From the NCBI RefSeq assembly GCF_027111275.1, contig NZ_CP114286.1:3334501-3398500 (forward strand): DNA of 64,000 bases, written 5' to 3'. Below, piece after piece: positions 43,470 through 53,678 of the stretch. This DNA is from Flavobacterium luteolum. GTDB taxonomy: Bacteria > Bacteroidota > Bacteroidia > Flavobacteriales > Flavobacteriaceae. The notes beneath the pieces were generated by a model that saw nothing but the letters and a program-made list of their open reading frames with translations, searched no databases and had not been told where the DNA came from. Each line of letters starts with the position of its first letter. Within the stretch, counting starts at the first letter, position 1. The position numbers were made by a program, and so were the translations under genes.

Positions 43470-45881
43470 TCACTTTTGAATTTCAAAATCTTTTCGAAGT
43501 TTTATATCTTCAGAAGAAGCTCCAATCATTACTTCGAATATACCAGGTTCAACAGTCCAGTTCATATCCTTATCCAAAAGCGCCAGATCATCCGGATGAA
43601 GCACGAAACTTACCGTTTTAGTTTCTCCCGGTGCCAGGGCAACTCTCTCAAAACCTCTCAGAGTAAATTCGTAAGTTGTTACCGTGCTCACTTTGTCCTT
43701 AAGATAAAGCTGTACTACTTCATCACCTTTGACTTTGCCGGTATTGGTTACTTCGACGCTTACGGAAATATCTGCTTGATTTTGTGCTCTTTCAGGAGTC
43801 ACTTTTAAGTTCTTATAGGCGAAAGTGGTGTAGCTCAAGCCATAGCCAAAAGGATACAAGGCACCGTTTACGCTTGTTTTTCCATATCCATTGGGACCAT
43901 AAGTCGGCTGATTTGCCTGCGAACCCGGTTTAAATGGAAAGTTAAACTCAATCTGGCCCACTGACTTTGGGAATGTAATGGGCAGTTTGCCTCCAGGGTT
44001 ATTGTCGCCAAAGAGTGTTTCTGCTATTACTGTCCCACTTTCAGGTCCAGGAAACCAAGCTTCCAAAATAGCGTTTACGAAGCGGTTTTCCCAGTTTATG
44101 GTCAATGGCTGGCCGTTTATCATCACCATTACTACCGGTTTTCCTGTTGCCTGCAGAGCCTGAATTAATTTTAGCTGTCTTCCAGGCAGGTTAAGGCCTG
44201 TGCGCGAAAGGCTTTCGCCGACACGTTTGGCGTCCTCTCCAACTACCGCAATAATTATATCAGAGCTGCGCGCTTTTTCAACCGCTTCATCAATTTCGGC
44301 CTGCTCCTTATCTGTGAGCGGAAATTCGATTATTTCACTTTCGGGCCAATTTGGATCAATAATATCGCAGCCTTTTGCATAATTTACAGTGGCTGAGCTT
44401 CCTACATAGTTTTTGATCCCATCAAGAACTGTAGTGACAGGATTATGTGAAGGACCGTACCTGCTGATTGCGTAGTTGGTCTCAGTGGCAAGCGGCCCGG
44501 TCACCAGTATGTTTTTGTATGCAGATTTGTTTAAGGGCAGAAGATTGCCAGCATTTTTGAGCAGTACCATACTTTCACGATCCATCTGTATGCTAAGCTC
44601 CGAATTTGCTGGCGTGTGCACCGTTTTATCGGCAGCTTTAGGATCTGCAACATATGGCTGGTCAAACAGCCCTAACTTAAATTTTACACGCAGTACATCT
44701 GCAACGCGCTCATCAATGGTCTTCATTGACAGCCTGCCTTCTTTTACCAGTTCGCGGAGCGGCATAATAAAGGTCTGCGGCATCGAAAAATTAGTGCGTA
44801 CGTTCAGCCCGGCCTCAACGACCTGCCTTACAGCTTCCTTATAATCTTCGGCAACGCGGTGTTTGCTGTAAAGAAACTCCGCCGCTTCACTATCGGACAC
44901 CACATAGCCATCGAATCCAAATTTGTGTCGCAGCAGATCCGTCAGGAAATATCTGCTGCCTGTTATCGGAACGCCATCCCAGTCATTATAGCTGCTCATT
45001 ACGCCAAGCGGGTGTGCTTCCTGTAGGACACGGCGAAAAGGATACAAGTATATTTCAAACATTTCACGGGGTGCTACATGCGGATCGGTGCGGGAATCCC
45101 CATCGCGTCCACCTTTAGGCACGCTGTAGACGGCATAATGTTTTAATGTAGAAGCGACACCTTCTTCCTGTATGCCCAAAGTCATCTGCTTTCCTAATTC
45201 TGCAATATGAAAGGGATCTTCGCCATAACATTCCACAACGCGGCCCCATCTCTGATCGCGTGCTGGATCAAGGATAGGTGCGTAAACATTTGTATAGCCT
45301 AATGCTTTGGCCTCACGGCCTACAATTCGTCCCGCCTGGTACACCAGATTTTTATTCCATGTGCTTCCTATTCCAATTGGTGCAGGCAGAGGAGTGGCCC
45401 TGTCATGATTAAGACCATGAACACCCTCGATGGTGAAATCAACAGGTATTCCCATTCGGGTCTGCTCTACAAACCACTTTTGTATTGTATTTATTGCCGA
45501 TGCATGTTTGCTGTAGGGGAATGAATATTGAGACTGCGCATCATCAGTATAAGATGTCAGGCTGTTAAGCTGTTCATCGATATTTGCAATTCCGTCTTTC
45601 CATACTTCATTTTTCCACGATTCGGCCGGCAATTCTTCCTTTAAGACCCTCTTGTAGCCGTATAAGGTAGCCATCTGACAGGTTTTTTCCTCAAGGTTCA
45701 TTTGCGATATAAGATCGTCAACGCGTTTCTGGACAGTCTGTTTTGGATCTTCAAACACATCTTTTTTGCCATTCTTATTAAAATCAATCCATCCCTTGCG
45801 ATAGATATCCTGTTTTTGGGCAGAAACCTTTGACGCAGCAGATAAAAGCAACAGCAGAAGTATAAGATTTTTGTTTTTCAT
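43470..45881 (-). CDS. GH3 glycosidase, BglX/xylosidase-like
   Basis: An 803-residue secreted GH3 (signal peptide MKNKNLILLLLLLSAASKVS). After it comes a short EF-hand-like stretch, DFNKNGKKDVFEDP, then the barrel with FTIEGVHGLNHDRATPLPA and GRVVECYGEDPFH, nucleophile Asp in GYVVSDSEAAEFL near 329 and a C-terminal fibronectin-like domain (GIFEVMIGASSEDIKL). The SDS rather than SDW at the nucleophile distinguishes it from the other three GH3s here and implies a different substrate niche, for example beta-1,3- versus beta-1,6-linked ends. Confidence 0.92.
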   Translation of the reverse strand: MKNKNLILLLLLLSAASKVSAQKQDIYRKGWIDFNKNGKKDVFEDPKQTVQKRVDDLISQMNLEEKTCQMATLYGYKRVLKEELPAESWKNEVWKDGIANIDEQLNSLTSYTDDAQSQYSFPYSKHASAINTIQKWFVEQTRMGIPVDFTIEGVHGLNHDRATPLPAPIGIGSTWNKNLVYQAGRIVGREAKALGYTNVYAPILDPARDQRWGRVVECYGEDPFHIAELGKQMTLGIQEEGVASTLKHYAVYSVPKGGRDGDSRTDPHVAPREMFEIYLYPFRRVLQEAHPLGVMSSYNDWDGVPITGSRYFLTDLLRHKFGFDGYVVSDSEAAEFLYSKHRVAEDYKEAVRQVVEAGLNVRTNFSMPQTFIMPLRELVKEGRLSMKTIDERVADVLRVKFKLGLFDQPYVADPKAADKTVHTPANSELSIQMDRESMVLLKNAGNLLPLNKSAYKNILVTGPLATETNYAISRYGPSHNPVTTVLDGIKNYVGSSATVNYAKGCDIIDPNWPESEIIEFPLTDKEQAEIDEAVEKARSSDIIIAVVGEDAKRVGESLSRTGLNLPGRQLKLIQALQATGKPVVMVMINGQPLTINWENRFVNAILEAWFPGPESGTVIAETLFGDNNPGGKLPITFPKSVGQIEFNFPFKPGSQANQPTYGPNGYGKTSVNGALYPFGYGLSYTTFAYKNLKVTPERAQNQADISVSVEVTNTGKVKGDEVVQLYLKDKVSTVTTYEFTLRGFERVALAPGETKTVSFVLHPDDLALLDKDMNWTVEPGIFEVMIGASSEDIKLRKDFEIQK

Positions 45882-45932
45882 TTAATTGTACTTATGGTAA
45901 TTTTTGAAATTGATCATTTTTTCAAAAATGAA

Positions 45933-48107
45933 TTATTTGACAGTAATTGTTTTCTCTACTCGCGTATCCGAAGAAGAACTTCCTATAAGCAATTGGATAG
46001 TGTCTTTTTCTACTATAAATTTCTTTGATTTCACATCCCAGTACGCCAATTCTTTTGCCTTAATCGGAATAGTTACAGTCCTAGTTTCGTTAGCTTTCAG
46101 TGTGATACGCTCAAATCCTTTTAATTCTCGGGCAGGTCTTGAAACTTTTGATCCTATGTGTCTGACGTAAAGCTGGATGACTTCATCGCCCTCTCTGCTT
46201 CCGGTATTGGCAATATCCACGCTTACATTTATTTCACCTGTACTGCTTAGCGATTCTGCGCTAGTTTTTAAATTGCTGTATTTAAAAGCGGTGTAACTTA
46301 ATCCATAACCAAATGGATAAAGAGGTTTTTCTTTCGCATACATGTAGGTGCGGCCATGCGTGATGTCGTAATCCATCATATCGGGCAGCTGTTCAATGGA
46401 AGATGGCCAGGTCTGCACCAGTTTTCCGCCAGGGTTGATATCCCCAAAAATAGCGTCCGCCACGGCATTGCCTTCTTCCTGGCCGGAATGCGTAATGTGT
46501 ATGATTCCAGGAATATTTTCATCAATCCAGTTGATGGCATACGGGAAACTGCTTACAAGTACAACTATTACATTTTTATTGATTTTATAGATCTCTTTGA
46601 CAAGGTCAAGCTGGGATTGGTCAGGTGAAATGCTTTCTCTGTCAACTGCCTCACGGCCCTCGGAAGGTCCATTTACCTTCAGCCAATTCAAATTCCCTCC
46701 TGGGTTGTTGCCGATGCAGACAACTACAGTTTCGGCGCTTTTTGCCATTGAAAGGGCAAGAGTATTATTAGTGGTGTGGCTCACCGCGACACCATCGTCC
46801 AGCTTATTTTGAATTCCCTCTGCAGGGCTGACATAGTAGGGCGGGGTTCCGCTATACCAATCGCTCAAAACCTGTTCTGAACGCGGACCTACTACCGCAA
46901 TTGATTTTATTTTGTTCTTGTCTAATGGCAGAATGCCGTTATTTTTTAAAAGTACTACTGATTTTTGTGTAATCAGTCTCGCAAAGTCGCGATTTTCTTT
47001 TGACATCCATGGTTCTGGTCCTGTGCCAATTGCATTGTATGGCACTTCTTCTGCCGGATCCAGGGTGCCCAGTTTGATCATTACCCTAAGGGAACCTCGC
47101 AGTACCTTGTCAATTTCTGCCTCGGTTACCAGTTTTCTTTTCAGCGCCTCCAGCGTTCCTGCCTTGTAGTCGTCCAAAAACTGATTAATGCCGGCCTTTA
47201 TGCAGGCTGCCGCAGCTGTGGCTTCGTCCGGGAAATATTTGTGGTCGGTAACCAGCAGTTTAAAAGCACCTCCATCGGTGCAGATAATCCCGTCTTGTCC
47301 CCACTCATTGATCGTTACATCGCGAAGCATTGGACTCACTGTCTGCGGTATGCCGTTGACAGCATTGTATGATGTCATATAAGCTCGCGATCCCCCTTCA
47401 ATTGTTCCCATACGGAACGGAACCGAATAGTATTCCCTGAAGAGCCTTTCATCAAAATTCGAAGATGAATGGCTTCTTGTATTCTCGTTGCTGTTGGCCA
47501 GAAAGTGCTTGATAAGAGAAGCTGTTTTCCAATATTTTGGATGATCTCCCTGCAGCCCTTTTACAAAGGCCACGGTCATTGTGCCGTTGAAGAAGGCATC
47601 CTCTCCGAAACACTCCTCAGTGCGTCCCCATCTTGGATCGCGCCCCAAATCAGCGTTAGGAGCTCTTACCACGAGGCCTCCGCGGCGGTATTTCGGATTC
47701 TGCACAACATATCTTGTCTCAAAAGCTTCAATTTCGGCAGCTTTTTTAAGTAATTTTGGATCCCAAGTTTCGGCCATTCCTATTGACTGTGGGAATGATG
47801 TTGTCGTTACCGCTCCTGGACGCTCCTGGTCGCCTGCTACTCCTGCCGCCAAACCATGCAGTCCTTCTACCTGTCCTGTTCCGTTAAAGCCCAGACGCTC
47901 CACAACAGGATGGGTGCCAAGGCAGTTTACTTTTTCCTCAAGGGTCATAAGGGAAAGCAGGTTGGTAATCCTTTTTTCGGCAGGCAATGAGGGATCTTGG
48001 AAAGGGTATTTAAACTTTGCCTGCGCAATAGACAGCTGGCTGGCAAAAACCAATATCATTCCCGGTAAAAATTTCAACACGGGATTGCTATAACTTAAAT
48101 ATCTCAT
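45933..48107 (-). CDS. GH3 glycosidase
   Basis: A 724-residue secreted GH3. Barrel motifs EGLHGLAAGVAGDQERPGAV, GRTEECFGEDAFF and IKHFLANSNENTRSH; nucleophile Asp probably in GIICTDGGAFKLL near 278; alpha/beta and fibronectin-like domains follow (GLSYTAFKYSNLKTSAES). CTDGGA at the nucleophile position resembles xylosidase/glucosidase branches of GH3. It lies 51 bp before the SDS-type GH3 in the operon. Substrate not decided. Confidence 0.9.
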   Translation of the reverse strand: MRYLSYSNPVLKFLPGMILVFASQLSIAQAKFKYPFQDPSLPAEKRITNLLSLMTLEEKVNCLGTHPVVERLGFNGTGQVEGLHGLAAGVAGDQERPGAVTTTSFPQSIGMAETWDPKLLKKAAEIEAFETRYVVQNPKYRRGGLVVRAPNADLGRDPRWGRTEECFGEDAFFNGTMTVAFVKGLQGDHPKYWKTASLIKHFLANSNENTRSHSSSNFDERLFREYYSVPFRMGTIEGGSRAYMTSYNAVNGIPQTVSPMLRDVTINEWGQDGIICTDGGAFKLLVTDHKYFPDEATAAAACIKAGINQFLDDYKAGTLEALKRKLVTEAEIDKVLRGSLRVMIKLGTLDPAEEVPYNAIGTGPEPWMSKENRDFARLITQKSVVLLKNNGILPLDKNKIKSIAVVGPRSEQVLSDWYSGTPPYYVSPAEGIQNKLDDGVAVSHTTNNTLALSMAKSAETVVVCIGNNPGGNLNWLKVNGPSEGREAVDRESISPDQSQLDLVKEIYKINKNVIVVLVSSFPYAINWIDENIPGIIHITHSGQEEGNAVADAIFGDINPGGKLVQTWPSSIEQLPDMMDYDITHGRTYMYAKEKPLYPFGYGLSYTAFKYSNLKTSAESLSSTGEINVSVDIANTGSREGDEVIQLYVRHIGSKVSRPARELKGFERITLKANETRTVTIPIKAKELAYWDVKSKKFIVEKDTIQLLIGSSSSDTRVEKTITVK

Positions 48108-48134
48108 CTTTTTACAATTAAAATGGTTTCAAAA

Positions 48135-50351
48135 TTATTTAACTTCGATGGCAACGGTTCCACGTATATCAGCTGCAGAAGAAGCAACTTGGATACTGTA
48201 TTGGCCAGGCTCTACGGTAAATGAAGATTTCGTTTCATCGTAAAAGGCAAAATCGGATACAGGAAGTTCTATTTCAACTTGTTTAGACTCTCCTGGATTC
48301 AAAAATACTTTGTCGAATCCTTTAAGTTCTTTTTTAGCTCTCAGAACCTTTGAATTTTCTTTGCTTATATAGACCTGCGCCACTTCAGCTCCTTTTCTCT
48401 GACCGTTATTTTGCAATGTAAATCGTACCTTCACCTTCTGGGTCGAACTGTATATTTTCTTATCGGCCGAGATACCGCTGTAGGCAAATGAAGTATAGGA
48501 AATTCCATGTCCGAACGGATAGACAACTGGCTGATTTTTGGTGTCAAACCAGCGGTATCCTACAAGAATATCTTCCTGATAATTGACTTTCCCATTGCTT
48601 CCTGGAAAATTTCCATAAGCATGCACTCCATGCTGGTCCAAACTGTATGGAAGTGTGAAAGGCATTTTGCCTGATGGATTTTCGACTCCTGTAATGATAT
48701 CTGCAAATGCGTTGCCTGCTTCCATACCATTATACCATCCCCATAAAATTGAAGGGACAGCGATTGAGGCTGAGACAAGATCAACAGGTGATCCTGCAAT
48801 TACAACCACTATTGTGTTTGGATTTGCTTTGGTCACTTCTTTGATCAGCTCTGCCTGTCCGTAAGGAAGCTGCATATTTATCTTATCGGCCGATTCTGTA
48901 TCGTAATCGTGGTTAAGTCCGCAAAAAATTATGGCAACGTCTGATTTTTTTGCAGCAAGTACAGCCTCGTCTATCAAATGCTGCTTCACTTTGTTTCCAT
49001 CAGTCAGATTGCCGGCTCCCTGCCCATTGTTGGCACCTTCAACGAAAAAAGAGCTTTTCTCATATCCTTGGGCAAAATTGATCTGCATTTTGCTGCCCAG
49101 TTTATTCTTTATGGCCTGCAGCGGCGTAATTTCATAAAGGGCTTTGATTTCGGAGCTTAGACCTCCGCTTGAATGCTTGCGTGTGGCATTGTCTCCAATT
49201 ACGGCTATTGATTTGTACTTGTTGACATCCAAAGGCAGCAAATTGTTTTGGTTCTTAAGCAGAACTACTGATTCCACCGCTTCACGATAGGCTTCCTGCT
49301 GATGCTCTTTCGTGTTCATGCTTGCATTGCTGAATCGCTTTTTAGGATCAAGAACATTGGTGCGGATCATGACACGAAGTACATTTGCCACTTTTTCATC
49401 CACCAGGCTCTCAGGAATTTTTCCTTTTTGGACCGCCTCGATCAAAGGATCGGCGAAGTACCATTTGTTATAATCCTTGGCATCAGTTCCCATTTCCACA
49501 TCCAGTCCTGCTATTGCAGACTCTATAGTGCTATGGGTAGCACCCCAATCGGTAAGGTAAACCCCGTCAAATCCCATTTCGCCTTTTAGTATGTCTCTTA
49601 CCAGCAATTTGTTTTCTGCGCACCATACCCCGCGGAATTTATTGTATGCCGCCATCACAGTCAGTGCGCCGCCTTCCTCAACTGAGGCTTTAAATGCTGG
49701 AAGATAGATTTCATGCAGCGCCCTGTCTGAGGCATTCACATCAATGCTTCCTCTTTCGGTTTCCTGATTATTCAGCGCATAATGTTTTACGCTTGCGGCA
49801 ACATCTCTGGACTGAAGTCCTTGTATATATGGTACAGCCAGACGGGCAGTAAGAAAAGGATCTTCACTGAAATACTCAAAATTGCGTCCCCCAAGCGGAC
49901 TGCGGATAATATTCACCCCTGGTCCAAGAAGCACATCTTTTTTTCTAAATCGAGCTTCCTCGCCCAAGACTTCTCCTCTTTTATAGGCGATATTCCTGTT
50001 CCAGGTAGCTGCAAGTGCTGTGCCTGAAGGCAGATAAGTTGCCGAGTCATTGGTCCATCCTGCATAGTTCCAGTCATGTCGGTTAATTTCAGCTCGAACG
50101 CCATGCGGACCGTCAGACATGCTCCATTCCGGAATACCCAGCCTTTGCACCCCCGATACAAAAAACTTGGAGTTTCCGTGGAGCATACCAGCTTTTTCTT
50201 TAAGGGTCATTTTGCTTATCAGCTTCTGGATCCTTGCTTCGACCTTCGGGTCCTTGGTGTTTTTACGCTGCGCTGTCACCGAAACGCTGCAAAGCATTGC
50301 GGCTGCTAAAGCCAGAGTATATAAATTAACTTGCTTTTTGATAAAATTCAC
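48135..50351 (-). CDS. GH3 beta-glucosidase
   Basis: A 738-residue secreted GH3 (signal peptide to about SVTAQ). Motifs: WSMSDGPHGVRAEIN, LPSGTALAATWN, GGRNFEYFSEDPFLTA, VKHYALNNQETERG and nucleophile Asp in GVYLTDWGATHS near 268; C-terminal fibronectin-like domain with PGQYSIQVASSAADI. This is the thermostable-beta-glucosidase-like branch. It follows the CBM6 gene after a 144-bp gap holding a hairpin, and precedes the next GH3 by 27 bp. Confidence 0.93.
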   Translation of the reverse strand: MNFIKKQVNLYTLALAAAMLCSVSVTAQRKNTKDPKVEARIQKLISKMTLKEKAGMLHGNSKFFVSGVQRLGIPEWSMSDGPHGVRAEINRHDWNYAGWTNDSATYLPSGTALAATWNRNIAYKRGEVLGEEARFRKKDVLLGPGVNIIRSPLGGRNFEYFSEDPFLTARLAVPYIQGLQSRDVAASVKHYALNNQETERGSIDVNASDRALHEIYLPAFKASVEEGGALTVMAAYNKFRGVWCAENKLLVRDILKGEMGFDGVYLTDWGATHSTIESAIAGLDVEMGTDAKDYNKWYFADPLIEAVQKGKIPESLVDEKVANVLRVMIRTNVLDPKKRFSNASMNTKEHQQEAYREAVESVVLLKNQNNLLPLDVNKYKSIAVIGDNATRKHSSGGLSSEIKALYEITPLQAIKNKLGSKMQINFAQGYEKSSFFVEGANNGQGAGNLTDGNKVKQHLIDEAVLAAKKSDVAIIFCGLNHDYDTESADKINMQLPYGQAELIKEVTKANPNTIVVVIAGSPVDLVSASIAVPSILWGWYNGMEAGNAFADIITGVENPSGKMPFTLPYSLDQHGVHAYGNFPGSNGKVNYQEDILVGYRWFDTKNQPVVYPFGHGISYTSFAYSGISADKKIYSSTQKVKVRFTLQNNGQRKGAEVAQVYISKENSKVLRAKKELKGFDKVFLNPGESKQVEIELPVSDFAFYDETKSSFTVEPGQYSIQVASSAADIRGTVAIEVK

Positions 50352-50446
50352 AATATTTGGTTTTTGGTTAAATAAGATTTCAAATAAGAAGCTCTGGGAA
50401 TTAATACCATGAGCCGATTATGGGAATATGTAAAATAATTAACTGA

Positions 50447-50473
50447 CCACATAATTCTGCTTAAATTATGTGG
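50447..50473 (-). terminator. Intercistronic hairpin between CBM6 and GH3 genes
   Basis: CCACATAATT (50447-50456) and AATTATGTGG (50464-50473) form a perfect 10-bp stem with a 7-base loop. On the minus strand a moderately T-rich stretch follows. It may reduce or process the transcript inside the operon rather than end it. Confidence 0.6.
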
Positions 50474-50495
50474 CCAGAGAAGTGCAGATATAAAA

Positions 50496-51158
50496 TTATT
50501 TCGGCGTAAAGGTCAGATAATCCAGATTCATATTACCGTTTTCGACAATATGCAGTGTCAGGAGCTGTTTTCCCTTTTCGAGTTTGATCCTGCCAATGTT
50601 TTGCGATGCATTCCAATGGTGCCATTGTCTCCACGCTACAGGATCTTTGTCATCATGGGTTGAGGCGATTTTCATATTGGAGGTCGCATCTTTTCCATTG
50701 ACATCTATGGATATGGCTCCATCGCCGTTTGCTGTATACTGCAGTCCTATGATATAAGTTCCAGACTTCTTTACATTGACTGTATAATTAATCCATTCTG
50801 CAGGTTCAGTCCAGCCGACATACAGCTGTTTGATCTTAACGGGAATTTTGCTGTATGGCGTTATGTCAATACTATCTGCCTTGGTATAGGAAATATCCAC
50901 CCCTTCTTTTATTCTGAATTCATTCAGAGGATTTCCGTTTACTGGATTAAGTTTTCCGCTTCCGTTATTGACCATATCCTTATCAGAGTATGCTACGCCC
51001 TGGCCGCCTTGATCGTAAAATTCGCATTCAATTTTGCCGGGAATCTGCTGTGTCTTGTATTCTTTCGACTTTTTCATCGAAGACTGGGCGAAGACCGGAA
51101 TGTAGCTAAGCCCTGAAAGCAACGCGCATGTACCTACGACAATCAAAAATTTTTTCAT
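50496..51158 (-). CDS. Secreted stand-alone CBM6 protein
   Basis: A 220-residue exported protein consisting of one CBM6-type beta-sandwich after the signal peptide (GLSYIPVFAQ). Visible elements: GKIECEFYDQGGQGVAYSDK, KEGVDISYT, GWTEPAEWINYTVNVKKSG and LHIVENGNMNLDYLTF. It resembles the C-terminal domain of the GH5 enzyme in this locus. Without a catalytic domain it probably tethers glucan for the GH30 enzyme encoded 16 bp upstream. Confidence 0.85.
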   Translation of the reverse strand: MKKFLIVVGTCALLSGLSYIPVFAQSSMKKSKEYKTQQIPGKIECEFYDQGGQGVAYSDKDMVNNGSGKLNPVNGNPLNEFRIKEGVDISYTKADSIDITPYSKIPVKIKQLYVGWTEPAEWINYTVNVKKSGTYIIGLQYTANGDGAISIDVNGKDATSNMKIASTHDDKDPVAWRQWHHWNASQNIGRIKLEKGKQLLTLHIVENGNMNLDYLTFTPK

Positions 51159-51174
51159 AATACCATTTTTATAA

Positions 51175-52635
51175 TTAACGTATTTCCAAAGTGGCGATAG
51201 AATGTGCCAGGCTGGTAATTTTTGAAGCTTTGCCTTTGATCCATAAAAAGTATTCTACATTATCATCACTTTGGTTCATCACTACAACTTCCAGATTTTT
51301 ATCAGCATTTATAAAGGCTGTTGTCAAAAGTTTGTTTGTGCTTGAAGAACTTGCAATTCTCTTTGCTCCCGGTTTTACGAATTTTGAAAAGTGGCCTAGG
51401 TAATAGTATCCGCTGGTGTAGATCAGTTTTCCAGTGGTAAGGTCAGCATGGATAGGAGCCATACAGAAGTTCTTGACGTGGTTTGGTCCTCCTTTCTCAT
51501 CCAGCAAAATGTTCCAGTCCGTCCAGGCGACTGTACCGATGTTAAAATCATTGATCATGGACATGCCGTATTTTTCTCCGAAGCTCCATGTTGTAAGCAG
51601 TTTTGGATCGAAATCAGCTGCACATCCTTCAGTAAGCAGTAGCGGCTTTTCAGGAAAGGCCTGTGCCACGCGGCGCTCGTTCTCGAAATTCATTCCGTTT
51701 TTTGCATCTTCATACCAGTGGTATCCGATACCCCAAACATATTTTGCCGCATCTTTATCTTCCAGAACTGTGCTGACTCTCTGGTACATCAAATCACGGT
51801 TATGGTCCCACATAATGAGCTTTTTCTTTGACAGGCCAGCTTTCTGCATGGTTGGCCCCATATAATTTTTTATAAAATCACGTTCTTCCTCTGCAGTAAA
51901 TATGCATGACTCCCATGTCTGTACAGCCATCGGCTCATTTTGAACAGTATAGCCCCAGATCGGAATGCCTTCCTTTTCGTATTCATTTATAAATTTTACA
52001 AAGAAGTTCGCCCAGCTTTGGTGGTACTCAGGCTTTAGGCTTCCGCCAAGCAGAACATTATTGTTGGTCTTCATCCATGCCGGCGGGCTCCATGGAGAGG
52101 CATACAAAGTCAGTTTTCCTCCGGCTTTTGCGATTGCCTCTTTGATCAATGGTATTTTATACTTTCTGTCGTGGCTGATATCAAATGTCTTCAGGTCTTT
52201 GTCGCCTTCCTGTATATAGCTGTAGATATCGCTTGAAAAGTCACAGCTCTGCATATTGGTGCGCGCCAAAGTATAGCCTATTCCCTTGTCTGAATCATAA
52301 TAGGCAGTAAGGATTTCCTGCTGCTTATCCTTTGGGAGCTTGTAAAAAACCTCTGCAGCAGAATCGGTAAGTGCCCCTCCGATTCCAAGCATCGTCTGAA
52401 AAGTAACCGATGGATCGACAAAGATTGATACTTCCCTTTCTGTCGGCTGAGGTTTGTCCACAAACGACAAAGTCTCGGTTTTGGTCAGTTTTTTGTCGGT
52501 GTCCTTTGCTGTCACGTAAACGGTAACGCTTTTGTACTCATTTGTTTTGGGAACCTTTTTCTGAGCTGTCACGCCAGCGGTGACTAATCCGGAAAGCATG
52601 ATGGTCATGCATGCTCTGATTTGATTCTTTTTCAT
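51175..52635 (-). CDS. GH30 glucanase, probable endo-beta-1,6-glucanase (GH30_3)
   Basis: A 486-residue secreted GH30. Start ATG 52635 (MKKNQIRACMTIML) gives the signal peptide ending near GVTAQ; the longer frame starts at TTG. Motifs: QTMLGIGGALTDSAAEVF, ARTNMQSCDFS, acid Glu in GYTVQNEPMAVQTWE near 232, nucleophile Glu in LLLTEGCAADF near 335, and a small beta domain at the end. GH30_3 enzymes cleave beta-1,6-glucan; together with SusCD and GH3 this matches the Bacteroides beta-1,6-glucan locus as I recall it. Confidence 0.9.
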   Translation of the reverse strand: MKKNQIRACMTIMLSGLVTAGVTAQKKVPKTNEYKSVTVYVTAKDTDKKLTKTETLSFVDKPQPTEREVSIFVDPSVTFQTMLGIGGALTDSAAEVFYKLPKDKQQEILTAYYDSDKGIGYTLARTNMQSCDFSSDIYSYIQEGDKDLKTFDISHDRKYKIPLIKEAIAKAGGKLTLYASPWSPPAWMKTNNNVLLGGSLKPEYHQSWANFFVKFINEYEKEGIPIWGYTVQNEPMAVQTWESCIFTAEEERDFIKNYMGPTMQKAGLSKKKLIMWDHNRDLMYQRVSTVLEDKDAAKYVWGIGYHWYEDAKNGMNFENERRVAQAFPEKPLLLTEGCAADFDPKLLTTWSFGEKYGMSMINDFNIGTVAWTDWNILLDEKGGPNHVKNFCMAPIHADLTTGKLIYTSGYYYLGHFSKFVKPGAKRIASSSSTNKLLTTAFINADKNLEVVVMNQSDDNVEYFLWIKGKASKITSLAHSIATLEIR

Positions 52636-52663
52636 AATTGCGGTCAAATAGTTAATAATGTAT

Positions 52664-53659
52664 TTATGTAAGTATAGTGTTTATCAGCTGCAGCTCATCT
52701 GCGGAGAAGGCTGTGTTCTTCAAGGCTCCAATTGAATCCAATACCTGTTCGGATTTGCTTGCCCCGATAATCACTGATGTTATGCGTTCATCTTTCAGCA
52801 CCCATGCCAATGCCATCTGTGCCAAGCTTTGGCCACGTCCTAGGGCCAATTCGTTCAGTTTTCGGACTTTGGCAATATTTTCCGGTGTAATGGCGTCTTT
52901 CTCGATTGCGCCGTTGCCGCGATTGGAACTTGCGCGGGAGCCATCCGGAATTCCATCCAGGTATTTATTGGTCAGCAGTCCCTGGGCAAGAGGAGAAAAT
53001 GCAATTGCTCCGATTCCACTGCGATCGAGCACTGTGAGCAGCTTATCTTCGATTGTTCTTTCCAGCATTGAGTATTTGGGCTGGTGAATTACGCATGGAG
53101 TGCCGAGTTCGGCCAGAATAGTGTTTGCTTTTATCGTCTCTTCAGGGCTGTAGCTTGATATTCCCACATACAGCGCTTTGCCCTGGCGCACGATCTGATC
53201 CAGAGCAGCCATTGTCTCTTCCAAAGGGGTATTCGGATCGGGTCTGTGGTGGTAAAATATGTCTACGTAATCCACCCCAAGGCGCGAAAGGCTTTGGTCC
53301 AGACTGGCAACCAGATGCTTCTTAGATCCCCAATCTCCATATGGACCATCCCACATCGGCCATCCAGCTTTGCTTGAAATAATAAGTTCATCCCTAAAGG
53401 GTTTGAAATCCTCCCTGAATAGCTTGCCAAAGGTACTTTCGGCTGAACCTGGAGGGGGACCATAATTATTTGCAAGATCAAAATGGCAAATGCCGTTATC
53501 AAAAGCTGTATGTAAAATGTTTCGGGCATTCTCGATGCTGTCAATAGCACCGAAGTTATGCCACAGTCCTAAAGAAAGAGCAGGAAGTACTAGTCCGCTT
53601 TTCCCGCAACGGCGATATTCCATTTTCTGGTATCGGCTGGAATCTGGTTGGTAATTCAT
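52664..53659 (-). CDS. Aldo/keto reductase, MgrA/YghZ-like
   Basis: A 331-residue cytoplasmic AKR from ATG 53659 (MNYQPDSSRYQKMEYRRCG); the longer frame begins at TTG. Motifs: LGLWHNFG, HFDLANNYGPPPGSAE (Asp, Tyr), IISSKAGWPMWDGPYGD (Lys) and DIFYHHRPDPNTPLEET (His). This is the L-glyceraldehyde-3-phosphate reductase-like branch. It sits between a GlcG-like gene (19 bp) and the GH30 gene (28 bp), so it is in one operon with the glucan enzymes. Confidence 0.9.
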   Translation of the reverse strand: MNYQPDSSRYQKMEYRRCGKSGLVLPALSLGLWHNFGAIDSIENARNILHTAFDNGICHFDLANNYGPPPGSAESTFGKLFREDFKPFRDELIISSKAGWPMWDGPYGDWGSKKHLVASLDQSLSRLGVDYVDIFYHHRPDPNTPLEETMAALDQIVRQGKALYVGISSYSPEETIKANTILAELGTPCVIHQPKYSMLERTIEDKLLTVLDRSGIGAIAFSPLAQGLLTNKYLDGIPDGSRASSNRGNGAIEKDAITPENIAKVRKLNELALGRGQSLAQMALAWVLKDERITSVIIGASKSEQVLDSIGALKNTAFSADELQLINTILT

Positions 53660-53678
53660 GTTTTTGGTTATAATTGGT

